Positions 17,358-26,564 of a stretch of 64,000 nucleotides of DNA are shown here, in pieces (position 1 is the stretch's first letter; each line of letters opens with the position of its first letter). This stretch comes from Chryseobacterium aquifrigidense (GTDB lineage Bacteria; Bacteroidota; Bacteroidia; Flavobacteriales; Weeksellaceae). The stretch lies in assembly GCF_006716485.1 (NCBI RefSeq), contig NZ_VFPD01000005.1, forward strand, positions 1 to 64,000, given 5' to 3'. The translations under genes were made by a program, and so were the position numbers. Under the pieces are notes generated by a model that made no database searches, was not told the origin of the DNA, and worked only from the letters and a program-made list of their open reading frames with translations.

Positions 17358-19061
17358 TTATTTGGTGTTTGCTTGGGGAGTTGTATTAAATTCTATACCC
17401 ATTCCCGGTTTTAACTGGTCATTAACCAATACCGGAAGTTTTCCCCATATTTTTGTTTTTCCGTTTAAAGCATCTGCAGCTGCATTCATAGAATCGTCAT
17501 TGTTTTCATAAGAAACAAGAACTGTTGAAACTTTTGAGATATCAATATCCTTTAATGCATAAGCACTTCCGAATACATTCAGAATAACATTCTGGTTTTT
17601 GGTAAGATCAGAAAGTATTTTTTTGGATTCTGCTGATATTTTATAAGGCTTATAAGCTGTTGAATTGTCTTTGTGGAAACCTATGATCACTGTAGATCCT
17701 GCCGGAATAGTTTTAATTTCCCCGGCTTTTTTAATGATAATATTGTTCCCCAATCTGTTGGCGAAAGTTTGGTAAGGAGCTTCTTCAAGAGGAACATAAT
17801 AAATCTGTTTTCCTTTAAGAGGCAATAATTTCTTTTCATCCTTTAATAAAGTCAATGCATTGGAGTAAAGATTCTGTACCAATTGGGTGTGAGAATCATT
17901 ATTTAAATCCTTATTGATGTTTTCAGGGTTTTTAGGAGTGTATTGGGTAAGACCAAGAAAATATTTGGTTAACAAGATCTTTTTCACACTTTCTTCCACT
18001 CTGGACTGTGGAATTTCTCCTTTATCAATAGCTTTTTGGATCAGTTTTTTACCCTCGGAAACACCTTGTGAGAAAAGCATAATATCATTTCCTGCTTTAA
18101 AAGCCATAGCATCCAGTTCGCCCGGTTGGTATTTATTGGCTACAGCGCCCATATTTAAAGCATCTGTAATAATTAAACCTTTATATCCTAATTTATCTTT
18201 CAGTAATCCTGTAATAATGTTTTTAGAAACAGAAGCAGGAATTCCCTTTCCTGATTCTAAGCTTGGAACATATAAGTGAGCAACCATTACACCACCGATT
18301 CCTTTATTCATCAATGCTTTGAAAGGTGCCAGTTCTACGGCGTCAAGTCTTTCAGTACTGTGAGAAACTACAGGAAGATCAAGGTGAGAATCTGTGCTGG
18401 TATCTCCATGTCCCGGAAAGTGTTTGATAGCTGCTAAGATATTGTTATCCTGAAGACCGTTAGAATAGGATAGGGCAGAGGTGATGACATTATCCACTTC
18501 AGATCCGAAGCTTCTGTTACCGATAATCGGATTATCAGGATTGGTGTTGACATCTACTACAGGAGCGAAATCCCAGTTGATTCCCATTCTGCGGCAATCT
18601 TCTGCAATTTTTGCTGCCATCTGATACACAAGATTTTTATCCTGAATAGCACCTAATGTCATGGCCCATGGAAATTTGTGAGCTGTAGCAATTCTCTGAT
18701 AGATTCCCCATTCTGCATCCATTCCGATCATTAAAGGAACTTTAGACTTTTGCTGAAATTCATTGACCAGATTGATTTCCCTTGCGGCATCGTCCTGCAT
18801 TAAAATCAGACCTCCTATTTTATCATTCGTAACAATATTTCTAACCTGGCTGATATAGTCTTCTCCTCTATTGGTATATAATGCCACAATAAAAAGCTGT
18901 CCTAGTTTTTCATCCTGAGAAAGATTTTTATAGGTGTTATCAACCCATTGCTGAGCCTTTTTCAGATCTTCCTTAGAAGCATTTTTGGGCTGATACTGGG
19001 CTTTCACCTTAGGGCTTATCAGTGCGACAATAAAGAGTGAAGTATATAATAATTTCTTCAT
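17358..19061 (-). CDS. Glycoside hydrolase family 3, beta-N-acetylhexosaminidase-like
   Basis: A 567-residue protein from ATG 19061 (an upstream in-frame start adds MFLFKKV before the signal peptide MKKLLYTSLFIVALISPKVKAQ). The NagZ signature KHFPGHGDTSTDSH is present, including the catalytic D-x-H dyad, and the nucleophile Asp in IITDALNMGAV. The catalytic barrel spans about 40-370, and a GH3 C-terminal domain follows. The family removes GlcNAc from peptidoglycan fragments or chitobiose; a signal peptide puts it in the periplasm or on the surface, unlike cytoplasmic E. coli NagZ. It leads the bshA group. Confidence 0.88.
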   Translation of the reverse strand: MKKLLYTSLFIVALISPKVKAQYQPKNASKEDLKKAQQWVDNTYKNLSQDEKLGQLFIVALYTNRGEDYISQVRNIVTNDKIGGLILMQDDAAREINLVNEFQQKSKVPLMIGMDAEWGIYQRIATAHKFPWAMTLGAIQDKNLVYQMAAKIAEDCRRMGINWDFAPVVDVNTNPDNPIIGNRSFGSEVDNVITSALSYSNGLQDNNILAAIKHFPGHGDTSTDSHLDLPVVSHSTERLDAVELAPFKALMNKGIGGVMVAHLYVPSLESGKGIPASVSKNIITGLLKDKLGYKGLIITDALNMGAVANKYQPGELDAMAFKAGNDIMLFSQGVSEGKKLIQKAIDKGEIPQSRVEESVKKILLTKYFLGLTQYTPKNPENINKDLNNDSHTQLVQNLYSNALTLLKDEKKLLPLKGKQIYYVPLEEAPYQTFANRLGNNIIIKKAGEIKTIPAGSTVIIGFHKDNSTAYKPYKISAESKKILSDLTKNQNVILNVFGSAYALKDIDISKVSTVLVSYENNDDSMNAAADALNGKTKIWGKLPVLVNDQLKPGMGIEFNTTPQANTK

Positions 19062-19177
19062 GACTTTTTTGAATAAGAACAAAAATACAATTAAAAAAGT
19101 GAGGAAAACAAAGTTTTTGAGATTTTTGGTATATGATTTGAATACGCAATATAAATAATAACTAAACTTTACTAAAA

Positions 19178-19717
19178 ATGAAAAAAATACTTCTCTTCTT
19201 ATTCCTGGGTGCTGTAGGTTTTACCGCTTATAGCTGCGATAATAGTGATGATGTTGTGGTACAAGGTCAGGATAATGATACGTATTCAACAGCTTATGAT
19301 ATTATTCCAAAATTTAATAAACAGGATAGCTATACATATCATTTTGATGACGCATTTAAAAGTCCTTTACTTGAATCTGATGTAGTTCTGATTTATTTAC
19401 AGACAGGTCTTACCAATAATAATTCTCCAATCTGGAAATTGCTTACTTATACAGAATATCCTAACAATGGTGCTGATAAAGTTGAATACTCATATGACTT
19501 CAGTAAGTTTGATATAGGAATTGATGTGAGATCAACTACTGGAGTTAACCTTGATAATAATCCAGTATATTACACGAACAAAAAATTCAGAGTAGTAATT
19601 GTTCCTGCAAAAACAGGTACATCTAAGAGTGCAGCTGCTGCTGCAGTTGATTATTCAGACTATAATAGTGTAATCAAATATTACAATATTGATGAGTCTA
19701 AAATCAAGACTAAATAA
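19178..19717 (+). CDS. Predicted lipoprotein, unknown function
   Basis: A 179-residue protein with lipobox ending TAYSC, Cys at residue 20, followed by an acidic linker. The remainder is polar with beta-strand-like segments (DSYTYHFDD, SDVVLIYLQTG, KFRVVIVPA) and short Ala and Tyr-rich patches. No named family is recognised. It is divergent from the GH3 gene and ends at a bidirectional terminator. Confidence 0.7.
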   Translation: MKKILLFLFLGAVGFTAYSCDNSDDVVVQGQDNDTYSTAYDIIPKFNKQDSYTYHFDDAFKSPLLESDVVLIYLQTGLTNNNSPIWKLLTYTEYPNNGADKVEYSYDFSKFDIGIDVRSTTGVNLDNNPVYYTNKKFRVVIVPAKTGTSKSAAAAAVDYSDYNSVIKYYNIDESKIKTK

Positions 19718-19749
19718 TTTAGAAATATCTTTTCAGTTTTTTATAATTA

Positions 19750-19786
19750 AAAAAGCCTCGGAAGAAATTCTTCCGGGGCTTTTGAT
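19750..19786. terminator. Bidirectional terminator between two lipoprotein genes
   Basis: AAAAGCCTCGGAAG and CTTCCGGGGCTTTT around AAATT. A run on the left and T-rich right side allow termination in both directions. Confidence 0.85.
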
Positions 19787-19800
19787 TTTATGATAATTGG

Positions 19801-20787
19801 TTAGCAGCCTCCTCTAAATCCGCAAGGAACACTAGGATCTGGAGTAGTAACTCTAGGTGGTACAAAATGGGATGGATCATATGTTTTTTTTATTATTTTT
19901 ATATTCCTTATATCAAGCCACATTGCACTTTGTGGGACATGCGACGCAGGCCTTTCTAATGCTTGTTCAGGTAAATAATATATTATAAGGGCATTTTTAG
20001 GCTCTAATGTTGAGAAATAGAACGTATAGGTTTTATCTTCATTAGTCCAATGAGTTGTTTTTTCGGTTTTTTGTGTTTTATAATAGTTAGCGGAAACAAA
20101 TTTCCGTCCAACATTCGGTCTATCAGCGCAAGGGAGATCTCCTGGTATTTGTGGTGAATCTGCTACTTCCAATGCCAAAGTAGCATAAGCTTCGCTTTTA
20201 TCAATATTAAATAGGTCGTCATCTAATCTGTTATCTCGATTGTTGTTTTTAGTAGTATATATATAATCCTCTACGTTAGTAGTTACAATAATCTCATAAG
20301 TTTTATTTGGCTCAAAATATTGTTCTATTGAAATTGCATTTGATATTGGGTCATTTACTAAGGTTGTACCTCCTCTTGTTGAGGTAACTATTTTACCACG
20401 ATTTTCAGCTTTAAGCATAACGCCATGCCAATAATAACTAGTATTATAAGATGGCCTTCGGCGGGGCTTCCCATAACCTCTTATCTGGTAGCCATTTTGT
20501 TCTATTGGGTTTGGTCCGTAACATTTTGTTGAAGTAAAATAACTCCCTTGAGGACTTATTAAATCTGTAAAAGAGCATCCCCCATTTTCATTTATGACAC
20601 CAGTAGTAAAAGATAAATCCATTATAACTGATTCGGCAGCACTCTTAGCTAAAATATTTTTAGACACCAATGAAAATTCAGTAGTGTTTTTTGGAATTGA
20701 ATTTTCATCCTGAGAATAAATTAAATCATTGCTATTTGCACAGCCAATTAAAAATAGAGAAGAAATGACGAATAGTGTTTTTTTCAT
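19801..20787 (-). CDS. Predicted lipoprotein, unknown function
   Basis: A 328-residue protein with lipobox FLIGC (Cys16). The mature part has no recognised domain: segments such as TYEIIVTTNVED and TYTFYFSTLEPKNALIIYYL suggest beta-structure, and the C terminus is Pro- and Cys-rich (TPDPSVPCGFRGGC). The next gene upstream is on the same strand but separated by 150 bp that contain a terminator. It reads like an adhesion or carbohydrate-locus lipoprotein, but there is no direct support. Confidence 0.6.
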   Translation of the reverse strand: MKKTLFVISSLFLIGCANSNDLIYSQDENSIPKNTTEFSLVSKNILAKSAAESVIMDLSFTTGVINENGGCSFTDLISPQGSYFTSTKCYGPNPIEQNGYQIRGYGKPRRRPSYNTSYYWHGVMLKAENRGKIVTSTRGGTTLVNDPISNAISIEQYFEPNKTYEIIVTTNVEDYIYTTKNNNRDNRLDDDLFNIDKSEAYATLALEVADSPQIPGDLPCADRPNVGRKFVSANYYKTQKTEKTTHWTNEDKTYTFYFSTLEPKNALIIYYLPEQALERPASHVPQSAMWLDIRNIKIIKKTYDPSHFVPPRVTTPDPSVPCGFRGGC

Positions 20788-20883
20788 AAAATTATAATTT
20801 CATCGCAAAGATAAAACTTTATAAAAAACACACTAATTGGTGAATTGTTATATGAATAGAATGTTTTATTAATTTCAGTAATT

Positions 20884-20917
20884 AAAAAGCTCCAAAAAAT
20901 ATATTTCTTGGAGCTTT
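20884..20917 (-). terminator. Terminator of the envelope/ribA operon
   Basis: AAAAAGCTCCAA and TTGGAGCTTTTT stem just downstream of ribA on the minus strand. Confidence 0.8.
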
Positions 20918-20937
20918 TTATTATATCTTTTGGAAAA

Positions 20938-21534
20938 TTAATTATCATTGTCATCAAGAAGATGTCCAAAGAAATCTTTTTTTGTCTGCAGGTATCCTTT
21001 GCTTATTTCATTCGCAGGAATCTGTAAGGGTACTCTTGAATTAAGGTGAATATTGCTGTCTACAACATATTTTACCTTTTCAGGATTATTGGTGAGAAGG
21101 TTGATATCTTTTACATCCAATAGATTAAGAATTTCAATGGCTACGCCAAAGTTTCTGTCATCTGCAGGAAGTCCCAGTTCAAGATTGGCCTGTACAGTGT
21201 CCAAACCTTTTTCCTGCAGGGAATATGCCTTCAGTTTGTTGATGATCCCGATGTTTCTTCCTTCCTGGCGAAGGTAGATGATAATTCCACCGTTTTCATG
21301 GATGTATTTCATTGCAGCATCCAATTGTTGGCCGCATTCACATTTTTTTGAATGGAAAACTTCTCCCGTAATACATTCTGAATGGAAACGAACATTGACC
21401 GGTTTTGAAAAATCTGTATTTTCAGCAACAATGGCCATATGCGGCATCCAGTCGTTTTCGTTTTCGGAGAAAGCGATCATTCGGAAAGTGCCGTGCTCTG
21501 TGGGAACATTGGCTTCCGCCTGAATTTTAATCAT
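20938..21534 (-). CDS. ribA: GTP cyclohydrolase II
   Basis: A 198-residue enzyme catalysing the first step of riboflavin synthesis, GTP to 2,5-diamino-6-ribosylamino-pyrimidinone phosphate plus formate and pyrophosphate. Zinc ligands Cys54, Cys65 and Cys67 are in place (SECITGEVFHSKKCECG). YLRQEGRNIGI and the Tyr/Arg active-site region are conserved. Length is that of stand-alone RibA; the DHBP synthase (RibB) domain is absent. It is the last gene of a long minus-strand run, 18 bp after a lipoprotein gene. Confidence 0.95.
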   Translation of the reverse strand: MIKIQAEANVPTEHGTFRMIAFSENENDWMPHMAIVAENTDFSKPVNVRFHSECITGEVFHSKKCECGQQLDAAMKYIHENGGIIIYLRQEGRNIGIINKLKAYSLQEKGLDTVQANLELGLPADDRNFGVAIEILNLLDVKDINLLTNNPEKVKYVVDSNIHLNSRVPLQIPANEISKGYLQTKKDFFGHLLDDNDN

Positions 21535-21552
21535 TGATAGTTCAATTAGTTT

Positions 21553-22011
21553 TTAACTTCCTGGCAAAGTATCTTCAATAACAGAAATATTGGTTTTTAA
21601 ACGCACCAGATATCTGTTAAGAACTTCATCGTCATCTCTGTCAAGATTTTGCCTTAGCTTTTGAATTTTTTTATATGATTTTTCGAAGCTTTTAAGGGCT
21701 CTGCTTTTTCCTGCAGAATTGCTGGCATCAATAGCATATAAATAATTCTGAAGACTGTATTTCAAGCTGGTAATCTCCTCATTTAATCCGTTGTTTTTAA
21801 ACTTGGGAAAAGTAGAGATCATATTTGAAATTTCAGAAGCATTGACATTCTGCTTGATATTGATATTAAAATTCTTCTTTGAGCTTCTGTCTGAATCAGA
21901 CCCTTTAGCATCACTATAAAAATTATTTGACAACGGAGAAAGATTAAGCTTTTCCGTTGCACAGGAAGATGTTAATATGATAAGTACTCCAAAGAAAAAT
22001 AGTCGTTTCAT
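21553..22011 (-). CDS. Small predicted lipoprotein, unknown
   Basis: A 152-residue protein with lipobox LTSSC (Cys17). The rest is polar and mostly helical (KKIQKLRQNLDRDDDEVLNR). It overlaps the DUF4254 gene by 4 bases (ATGA), so the two are translationally coupled. No family recognised. Confidence 0.7.
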   Translation of the reverse strand: MKRLFFFGVLIILTSSCATEKLNLSPLSNNFYSDAKGSDSDRSSKKNFNINIKQNVNASEISNMISTFPKFKNNGLNEEITSLKYSLQNYLYAIDASNSAGKSRALKSFEKSYKKIQKLRQNLDRDDDEVLNRYLVRLKTNISVIEDTLPGS

Positions 22012-22622
22012 TTTTGTTGCCCTTTTTGATAAAGGATTGGGTTAAGACTTTCATCGTTGTACATTTTCATTTGTTTGTACACTTTCATCTTAACATTACC
22101 GTTTTCAATATCAGTAAGCAACTGCTCTATAGAAGTTGACAGGTCTTCTTTCTGAGTAAGCAGAACATCCAGTTTAGCCCGGCAATTGTTTCTGTGTTCT
22201 TCAGAAGCAGATTCTCTATTAGCTTCTAACGACATATGATAAACCTTTAATGCAAGAATTGATAGCCTGTCTACTGCCCAAGCGGGAGTTTCTGTATTTA
22301 TTTTTGCTTCAGGTTTAGGAGTTATATTTTCAAACTTATTAAGAAACCAGCCATCAATATATTCTACCAGATCAGTTCTTTTCTGATTGGAGGCGTCTAT
22401 CGTTCTCTTCAGTTGAAGAGCTTCAGCCGGATCAATATTTTCATCTCTAATTATATCTTCCAAATGCCATTGAACGGTATCAATCCAGTTCTTTGCATAC
22501 AAAATCCGTTCCAAACTATCTTTTTCGAACGGGTTATTAATTAGAGTGTTAACGTCATCAGACACGTGATAGTCTTCAATAGCTTGATTGAAGACTTTCC
22601 ATGCAGTCTCAGTAAATTTCAT
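22008..22622 (-). CDS. DUF4254 domain protein
   Basis: A 204-residue cytoplasmic, largely helical protein. The family pattern is visible in NPFEKDSLERILYAKNWIDTVQWHLED and in AVDRLSILALKVYHM. In Bacteroidota these genes sit near LPS or cell-envelope genes; here the neighbours are tatA, envC-like and a lipoprotein. Molecular function is unknown. Confidence 0.85.
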   Translation of the reverse strand: MKFTETAWKVFNQAIEDYHVSDDVNTLINNPFEKDSLERILYAKNWIDTVQWHLEDIIRDENIDPAEALQLKRTIDASNQKRTDLVEYIDGWFLNKFENITPKPEAKINTETPAWAVDRLSILALKVYHMSLEANRESASEEHRNNCRAKLDVLLTQKEDLSTSIEQLLTDIENGNVKMKVYKQMKMYNDESLNPILYQKGQQK

Positions 22623-22637
22623 TAATTCTAGGGAATT

Positions 22638-22853
22638 TTAGTTGCTGGAAGAATTGTTATTGTTGGAAGCCGATTTGTTGTTTTCAGAACCTGGTTTGTC
22701 TTCTTCTTTTACTGCATCTTTAAATTCCTTGATTCCTGAACCTACTCCTCTCATTAATTCCGGAATCTTCTTTCCTCCAAAAAGTAATACCAAAAGTATT
22801 GCTACGATAAGGATGTGTTGCCAAGATAAGGCAAGTATTGTTAGTGTATTCAT
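22638..22853 (-). CDS. tatA: Sec-independent translocase subunit TatA/TatE
   Basis: A 71-residue protein with one N-terminal TM helix (about 9-22, LSWQHILIVAILLVLLFGG), then the conserved FGGKKIPELMRGVGSGIKEF hinge and amphipathic helix, and a low-complexity Ser/Asn tail. It forms the pore-type component of the Tat pathway for folded proteins. tatC is not in this window. It lies between DUF4254 and EnvC-like genes in the envelope operon. Confidence 0.93.
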   Translation of the reverse strand: MNTLTILALSWQHILIVAILLVLLFGGKKIPELMRGVGSGIKEFKDAVKEEDKPGSENNKSASNNNNSSSN

Positions 22854-22884
22854 CTCTTAAAATTTTTGCAAAGTTACACTTTTT

Positions 22885-24447
22885 TTAATATGAAATCCAA
22901 CCTAATGGATCAACTGGTGTACTTCCGTTCCATACTTGGAAATCAAGGGTATAAGCACCATCAAAATCCTGAGCTATTGTACCTACCGGAGTTCCTGATG
23001 AAACCTGCTGTCCTTTGGAAACACTTACATTTCCTAAGTTGGAATAAATGGTAAAATAACTTCCGTGTTTGATGATTACTGTTTTTGTTCCGTCATTGTT
23101 GGCTAGAACTGAAGATACTGATCCCGGATACACGGATTTTGCACGCGTACCTGAAGGAACGGAAATTTTGATCCCGTTATTTTCTTCAGTAATATTTTTG
23201 AAAACCGGGTGTGGCTGTCTTCCGAAACGGTGAGTAATTTGTCCGGCTCTGTCTGCAGGATAACCCAGTCTTCCTCTGTTATCTGCAAAGCTGTTTCCAG
23301 TAGCGGTGGAAACTCCGTAGCTTGTCATGGCTTTGGTCTCAGCTGCTTTTTTCTCTTCTTCTTTTCTCTTTGTAAGAGCGGCCTCTGCTGCTCTTGCAGC
23401 AGTTAATTTATCAGCAGCTTCTTTAGCTCTTGCATTCGCCTCATCTGAAGCCTTTTTAGCGGCTACTCTTCTGGCTTCATCTCTTGCATTGGCTTCTGCT
23501 TTTGCAGCTTCTTCATTACGTTTTCTTTCTTCCTCAGCTCTTTTTGCTGCAAGATCTGCTGCTCTCTTAGCTTCTGCTTCTGCAAGTCTTCTTTCTCTTT
23601 CAAGGGCCTCTGCTCTTGCTTTAGCTTCCGCTTCAATTCTTGCTTTTTCTCTTTCAGCAGCTAATTTAGCTAAACGTATTTTTTCTGCTTCTGCTTTTTT
23701 TCTGGCTTCTTCTTCTGCTTTGGCGATTCTGATTTCTTCTGCAATAATAGCTCTGATCTGCCCTTCCAATGCTTTAGACTGAACTTGCTTCTGCTTAAGT
23801 TCAGCCGTCAGTTTAGATTCGTTTTTCTTGAAATCAGCTACCAGTTGTTCTTTCTGGGCTCTTTCAGCATTGATTGTTGCCAGATCTTTTTGCTGGTTAA
23901 CCAATAAATTTTCCTTCGCTTTTACGGAGTTTTGTTTTTGGGCGATGGTTTTTTTGATGAGGTTAGCGGCATCTGTGATTTCAGCTGCTTTTTTATCCTG
24001 GTAGTCTGAGTATTGTTTCAGATATTGAACTCTTCGTATGGCTTCTCCTAAATTTTTAGCAGAAAGTATAAAAGTTACTTTGTTCTGTACTCCTTTGTTT
24101 TTATAAGCATTCACCAAAACTTCAGCATAGTTTTTTCTTAAAACGGCCAGTTCTTTATTCTGACGGTTGATTTCCAGCTGACGTAAATAGATATCATCTT
24201 CAATGAATCTTTTTTCTTTCTGCGTGTTGTTATAAACCTTTTCTCTTAATACCAATTTTTGGTTGACATTAGAGAGATAAGCTACGGAAAGTTTAGATTC
24301 ACTTCTGGTTTTGGCTAAATCGGTATTTATTTGTGCAATTTGTTTTTTAAGTTCGGCATTCTGCTTTTGCAGCTGTTCTTTGGTCTGCTGTCCCTGGTGC
24401 AGTCCGAACATCAAAACACCTATTAAAAAGCTAAATTTTTTAATCAT
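22885..24447 (-). CDS. EnvC-like murein hydrolase activator with degenerate M23 domain
   Basis: A 520-residue protein with signal peptide MIKKFSFLIGVLMFGLHQGQ. Residues about 20-250 and 255-370 form long coiled coil, the second part Ala/Glu/Lys-Arg repeats. A LytM/M23 fold spans about 395-520 but the usual zinc ligands are replaced: the GxD strand is NNGIKI, the YAHL strand reads YSNLG, and LHFE reads LDFQVW. That pattern matches EnvC/NlpD proteins, which activate amidases for septum splitting rather than cut peptidoglycan themselves. Overlaps the DUF4292 gene by 4 bases. Confidence 0.88.
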   Translation of the reverse strand: MIKKFSFLIGVLMFGLHQGQQTKEQLQKQNAELKKQIAQINTDLAKTRSESKLSVAYLSNVNQKLVLREKVYNNTQKEKRFIEDDIYLRQLEINRQNKELAVLRKNYAEVLVNAYKNKGVQNKVTFILSAKNLGEAIRRVQYLKQYSDYQDKKAAEITDAANLIKKTIAQKQNSVKAKENLLVNQQKDLATINAERAQKEQLVADFKKNESKLTAELKQKQVQSKALEGQIRAIIAEEIRIAKAEEEARKKAEAEKIRLAKLAAEREKARIEAEAKARAEALERERRLAEAEAKRAADLAAKRAEEERKRNEEAAKAEANARDEARRVAAKKASDEANARAKEAADKLTAARAAEAALTKRKEEEKKAAETKAMTSYGVSTATGNSFADNRGRLGYPADRAGQITHRFGRQPHPVFKNITEENNGIKISVPSGTRAKSVYPGSVSSVLANNDGTKTVIIKHGSYFTIYSNLGNVSVSKGQQVSSGTPVGTIAQDFDGAYTLDFQVWNGSTPVDPLGWISY

Positions 24448-25289
24448 TTAATCTCAATTTTCTTATAACTGGATGGTACAGAATAAGGTGTTTCCATCCT
24501 CGAAAAGTCAAATTTCGTATTTTCCATTAAAATCTGACTAGATTTTGAGCCTTTTATAATTATTTTAACATTTTTCGGAAGGCGTATTCCTTCGTATTCA
24601 TTCCAGTCGCTGTAAGAAACATCCAGCTCGTCTGAAGACAAAATATCTTTTAAATTGACATTTAATAAATCGTAATTAGTGTCGTATTGAAGGGCTATTT
24701 GATATTCCCTGTTTTTTTCATCCGTCACAATTTTCTGATTGATGTTAGAAACCATCTTGAATCCCTGTGCGTTTTGGGTCAGGGTAAACTGTTTGTCATT
24801 AATTTTCACAAAAGTTCTTCCCATTAATATTTTTTCCAATGATTTATAATCAATGAAATTAACGTTCAGTAAATTATTAAGATAATCAAAATCGGAATCT
24901 ATATAGGTTTTATTGATCTTGTCCTGTCCTTTTATCCCTTCGGGAGTAGCGATACCTCTGGCTGCATTAATGAACAAAGCTCTGAGATTCATCCATACCT
25001 TTTTATCATTTTCAATATAGATCGTAGCATCCAAAGTAGGAACATAGCTTCCTGTTTCTACCTTTATTTTACTGTCTATTTTAATCTGTTCGAATTTAGG
25101 CGGAATCAATACATGTTCAAAGAACGTAAATTTATCGCTTACCGGTTCGTTGACGTCTTTTGGATTTCCATTGTCTTTTGTAGTACTAATACTGTCCCGG
25201 GTATGATCTGAGTCATTTTGGGCAGTGTTACGGGTCTTACAGGATGATAAGGCGAGAAGTAATAAAAGAAATGGGATCCAGTTTTTCAT
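24444..25289 (-). CDS. DUF4292 lipoprotein
   Basis: The protein is 281 residues from the ATG at 25289; an earlier in-frame start at 25343 would add 18 residues in front of the lipobox. Lipobox LALSSC gives Cys17. The body (VPTLDATIYIENDKKVWMN, LNVNFIDYKSLEKILMGRTF) matches DUF4292, which resembles LolA/LolB-like half-barrels. In Bacteroidota it regularly precedes the EnvC-like gene, as here. A role in outer-membrane lipoprotein or LPS handling is inference only. Confidence 0.85.
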   Translation of the reverse strand: MKNWIPFLLLLLALSSCKTRNTAQNDSDHTRDSISTTKDNGNPKDVNEPVSDKFTFFEHVLIPPKFEQIKIDSKIKVETGSYVPTLDATIYIENDKKVWMNLRALFINAARGIATPEGIKGQDKINKTYIDSDFDYLNNLLNVNFIDYKSLEKILMGRTFVKINDKQFTLTQNAQGFKMVSNINQKIVTDEKNREYQIALQYDTNYDLLNVNLKDILSSDELDVSYSDWNEYEGIRLPKNVKIIIKGSKSSQILMENTKFDFSRMETPYSVPSSYKKIEIK

Positions 25290-25395
25290 GTATTTATCTT
25301 TTAAATAAAAAATACGTTGCAATATTAACGCCAAACCACACAAAACATTTTGTGTGGCCTGATGATATGATGTTTGAGTTAAATATTTTCCTATC

Positions 25396-26412
25396 TTATT
25401 TAGATAAAAAATCTAAAACGGAATAATCACCTAAAGAAATTTCTCTGGCAACTCCAAAATATTGTGCAGAATTACCGATCATAGAATTGGAAAGATTTCC
25501 ATGGTTGATTCTTGTGTTTTCCTGGATCAGGGAGTTTTCAATATTAGAGTTCACAACAGTTGTATTGTTTCCTAATGAAACTCCTGGTCCTACTTTTGAA
25601 TTGGAGATTTTTACGTTTTCCCCAATGAAACAAGGCTGAATAATCAAAGAATTTTCAATCACGGCAGAAGCAGGATGATTCTTCATTTCCTCTCTTTCAT
25701 ACTCAAGGATTTTGCTGTTGGTTTCTACAGTAGCATTTTTGTTACCGCAGTCCATCCAGTCATTTACTTTTCCAAGGGTAAACTTGGCACCTTTAGCTCT
25801 AAGGTTCTCAAGTGCTGTTGTCAATTGATACTCACCTCCGTTTTTAATATCATTGTCCATGATATAGTTGATCTCTTCCATCAGTTTTTCAGCACTGTTG
25901 AAATAATAAATACCGATGATGGCAAGATCTGAAACGTAAGTCGTTGGTTTTTCAACAAAGTCGGTAATGAAACCGTAATTATCCAATTTCACTACTCCGA
26001 ATGCGGATGGATCTTCAACACTTTTCACCCAGATTACACCGTCAGAATTTTTGTCCAACTGGAAATCTGCACGGAAAAGAGTATCTGCAAAGGCAATAAC
26101 GATATCTCCCTGCATAGACTGTTCTGCACATTTTATGGCGTGAGCGGTTCCAAGGGGATCGTTCTGATAATATATACTTCCTTTTGCTCCCAACTTTTCA
26201 GCAATCTGAATAAGGGATCTTTCGATCTCAGGTCCAAAATCTCCGATGATAAAAGCTACCTCTTCAATGTTTTCTCCTGCAACTTTAGCGATATCTTCCA
26301 CTAATCTCTGTACGATAGGTTTTCCTGCAATAGGAATAAGAGGTTTTGGAACTGTCAGTGTATGTGGACGTAATCTGGAACCACGTCCAGCCATTGGGAC
26401 AATAATTTTCAT
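25396..26412 (-). CDS. Sugar-1-phosphate nucleotidylyltransferase with left-handed beta-helix tail
   Basis: A 338-residue protein. The N-terminal Rossmann-like domain opens with IIVPMAGRGSRLRPHT (nucleotide-binding GxGxRLxPxT) and PKPLIPIAGKPI. FADTLF carries the metal-binding Asp. The C-terminal ~90 residues contain hexapeptide repeats (VIENSLIIQPCFIGENVKI and following). The family makes NDP-sugars (dTDP-glucose or GDP/UDP-sugars) for surface polysaccharide; the exact sugar cannot be told. It lies between the flippase and DUF4292 genes. Confidence 0.88.
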   Translation of the reverse strand: MKIIVPMAGRGSRLRPHTLTVPKPLIPIAGKPIVQRLVEDIAKVAGENIEEVAFIIGDFGPEIERSLIQIAEKLGAKGSIYYQNDPLGTAHAIKCAEQSMQGDIVIAFADTLFRADFQLDKNSDGVIWVKSVEDPSAFGVVKLDNYGFITDFVEKPTTYVSDLAIIGIYYFNSAEKLMEEINYIMDNDIKNGGEYQLTTALENLRAKGAKFTLGKVNDWMDCGNKNATVETNSKILEYEREEMKNHPASAVIENSLIIQPCFIGENVKISNSKVGPGVSLGNNTTVVNSNIENSLIQENTRINHGNLSNSMIGNSAQYFGVAREISLGDYSVLDFLSK

Positions 26413-26564
26413 AAATTATATGTATAAAAGATGTTTTGTTAGTTGTTTTTAATATTTAGGTTAAAGATAATAATTAAAAACCTTTGATAAGTTATGATTT
26501 ATATCTTTTTAAATAATTGTTTAATAACAATAGGTTTGTGTACAAGCAAAATAAAGACCAAAGT

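Noticed and set aside
23327..23782. 151-codon plus-strand frame opposite the EnvC-like coiled coil
   Set aside because: Its Ala/Ser/Leu composition is just the complement of Ala/Glu/Lys codon repeats; no start signal or family.
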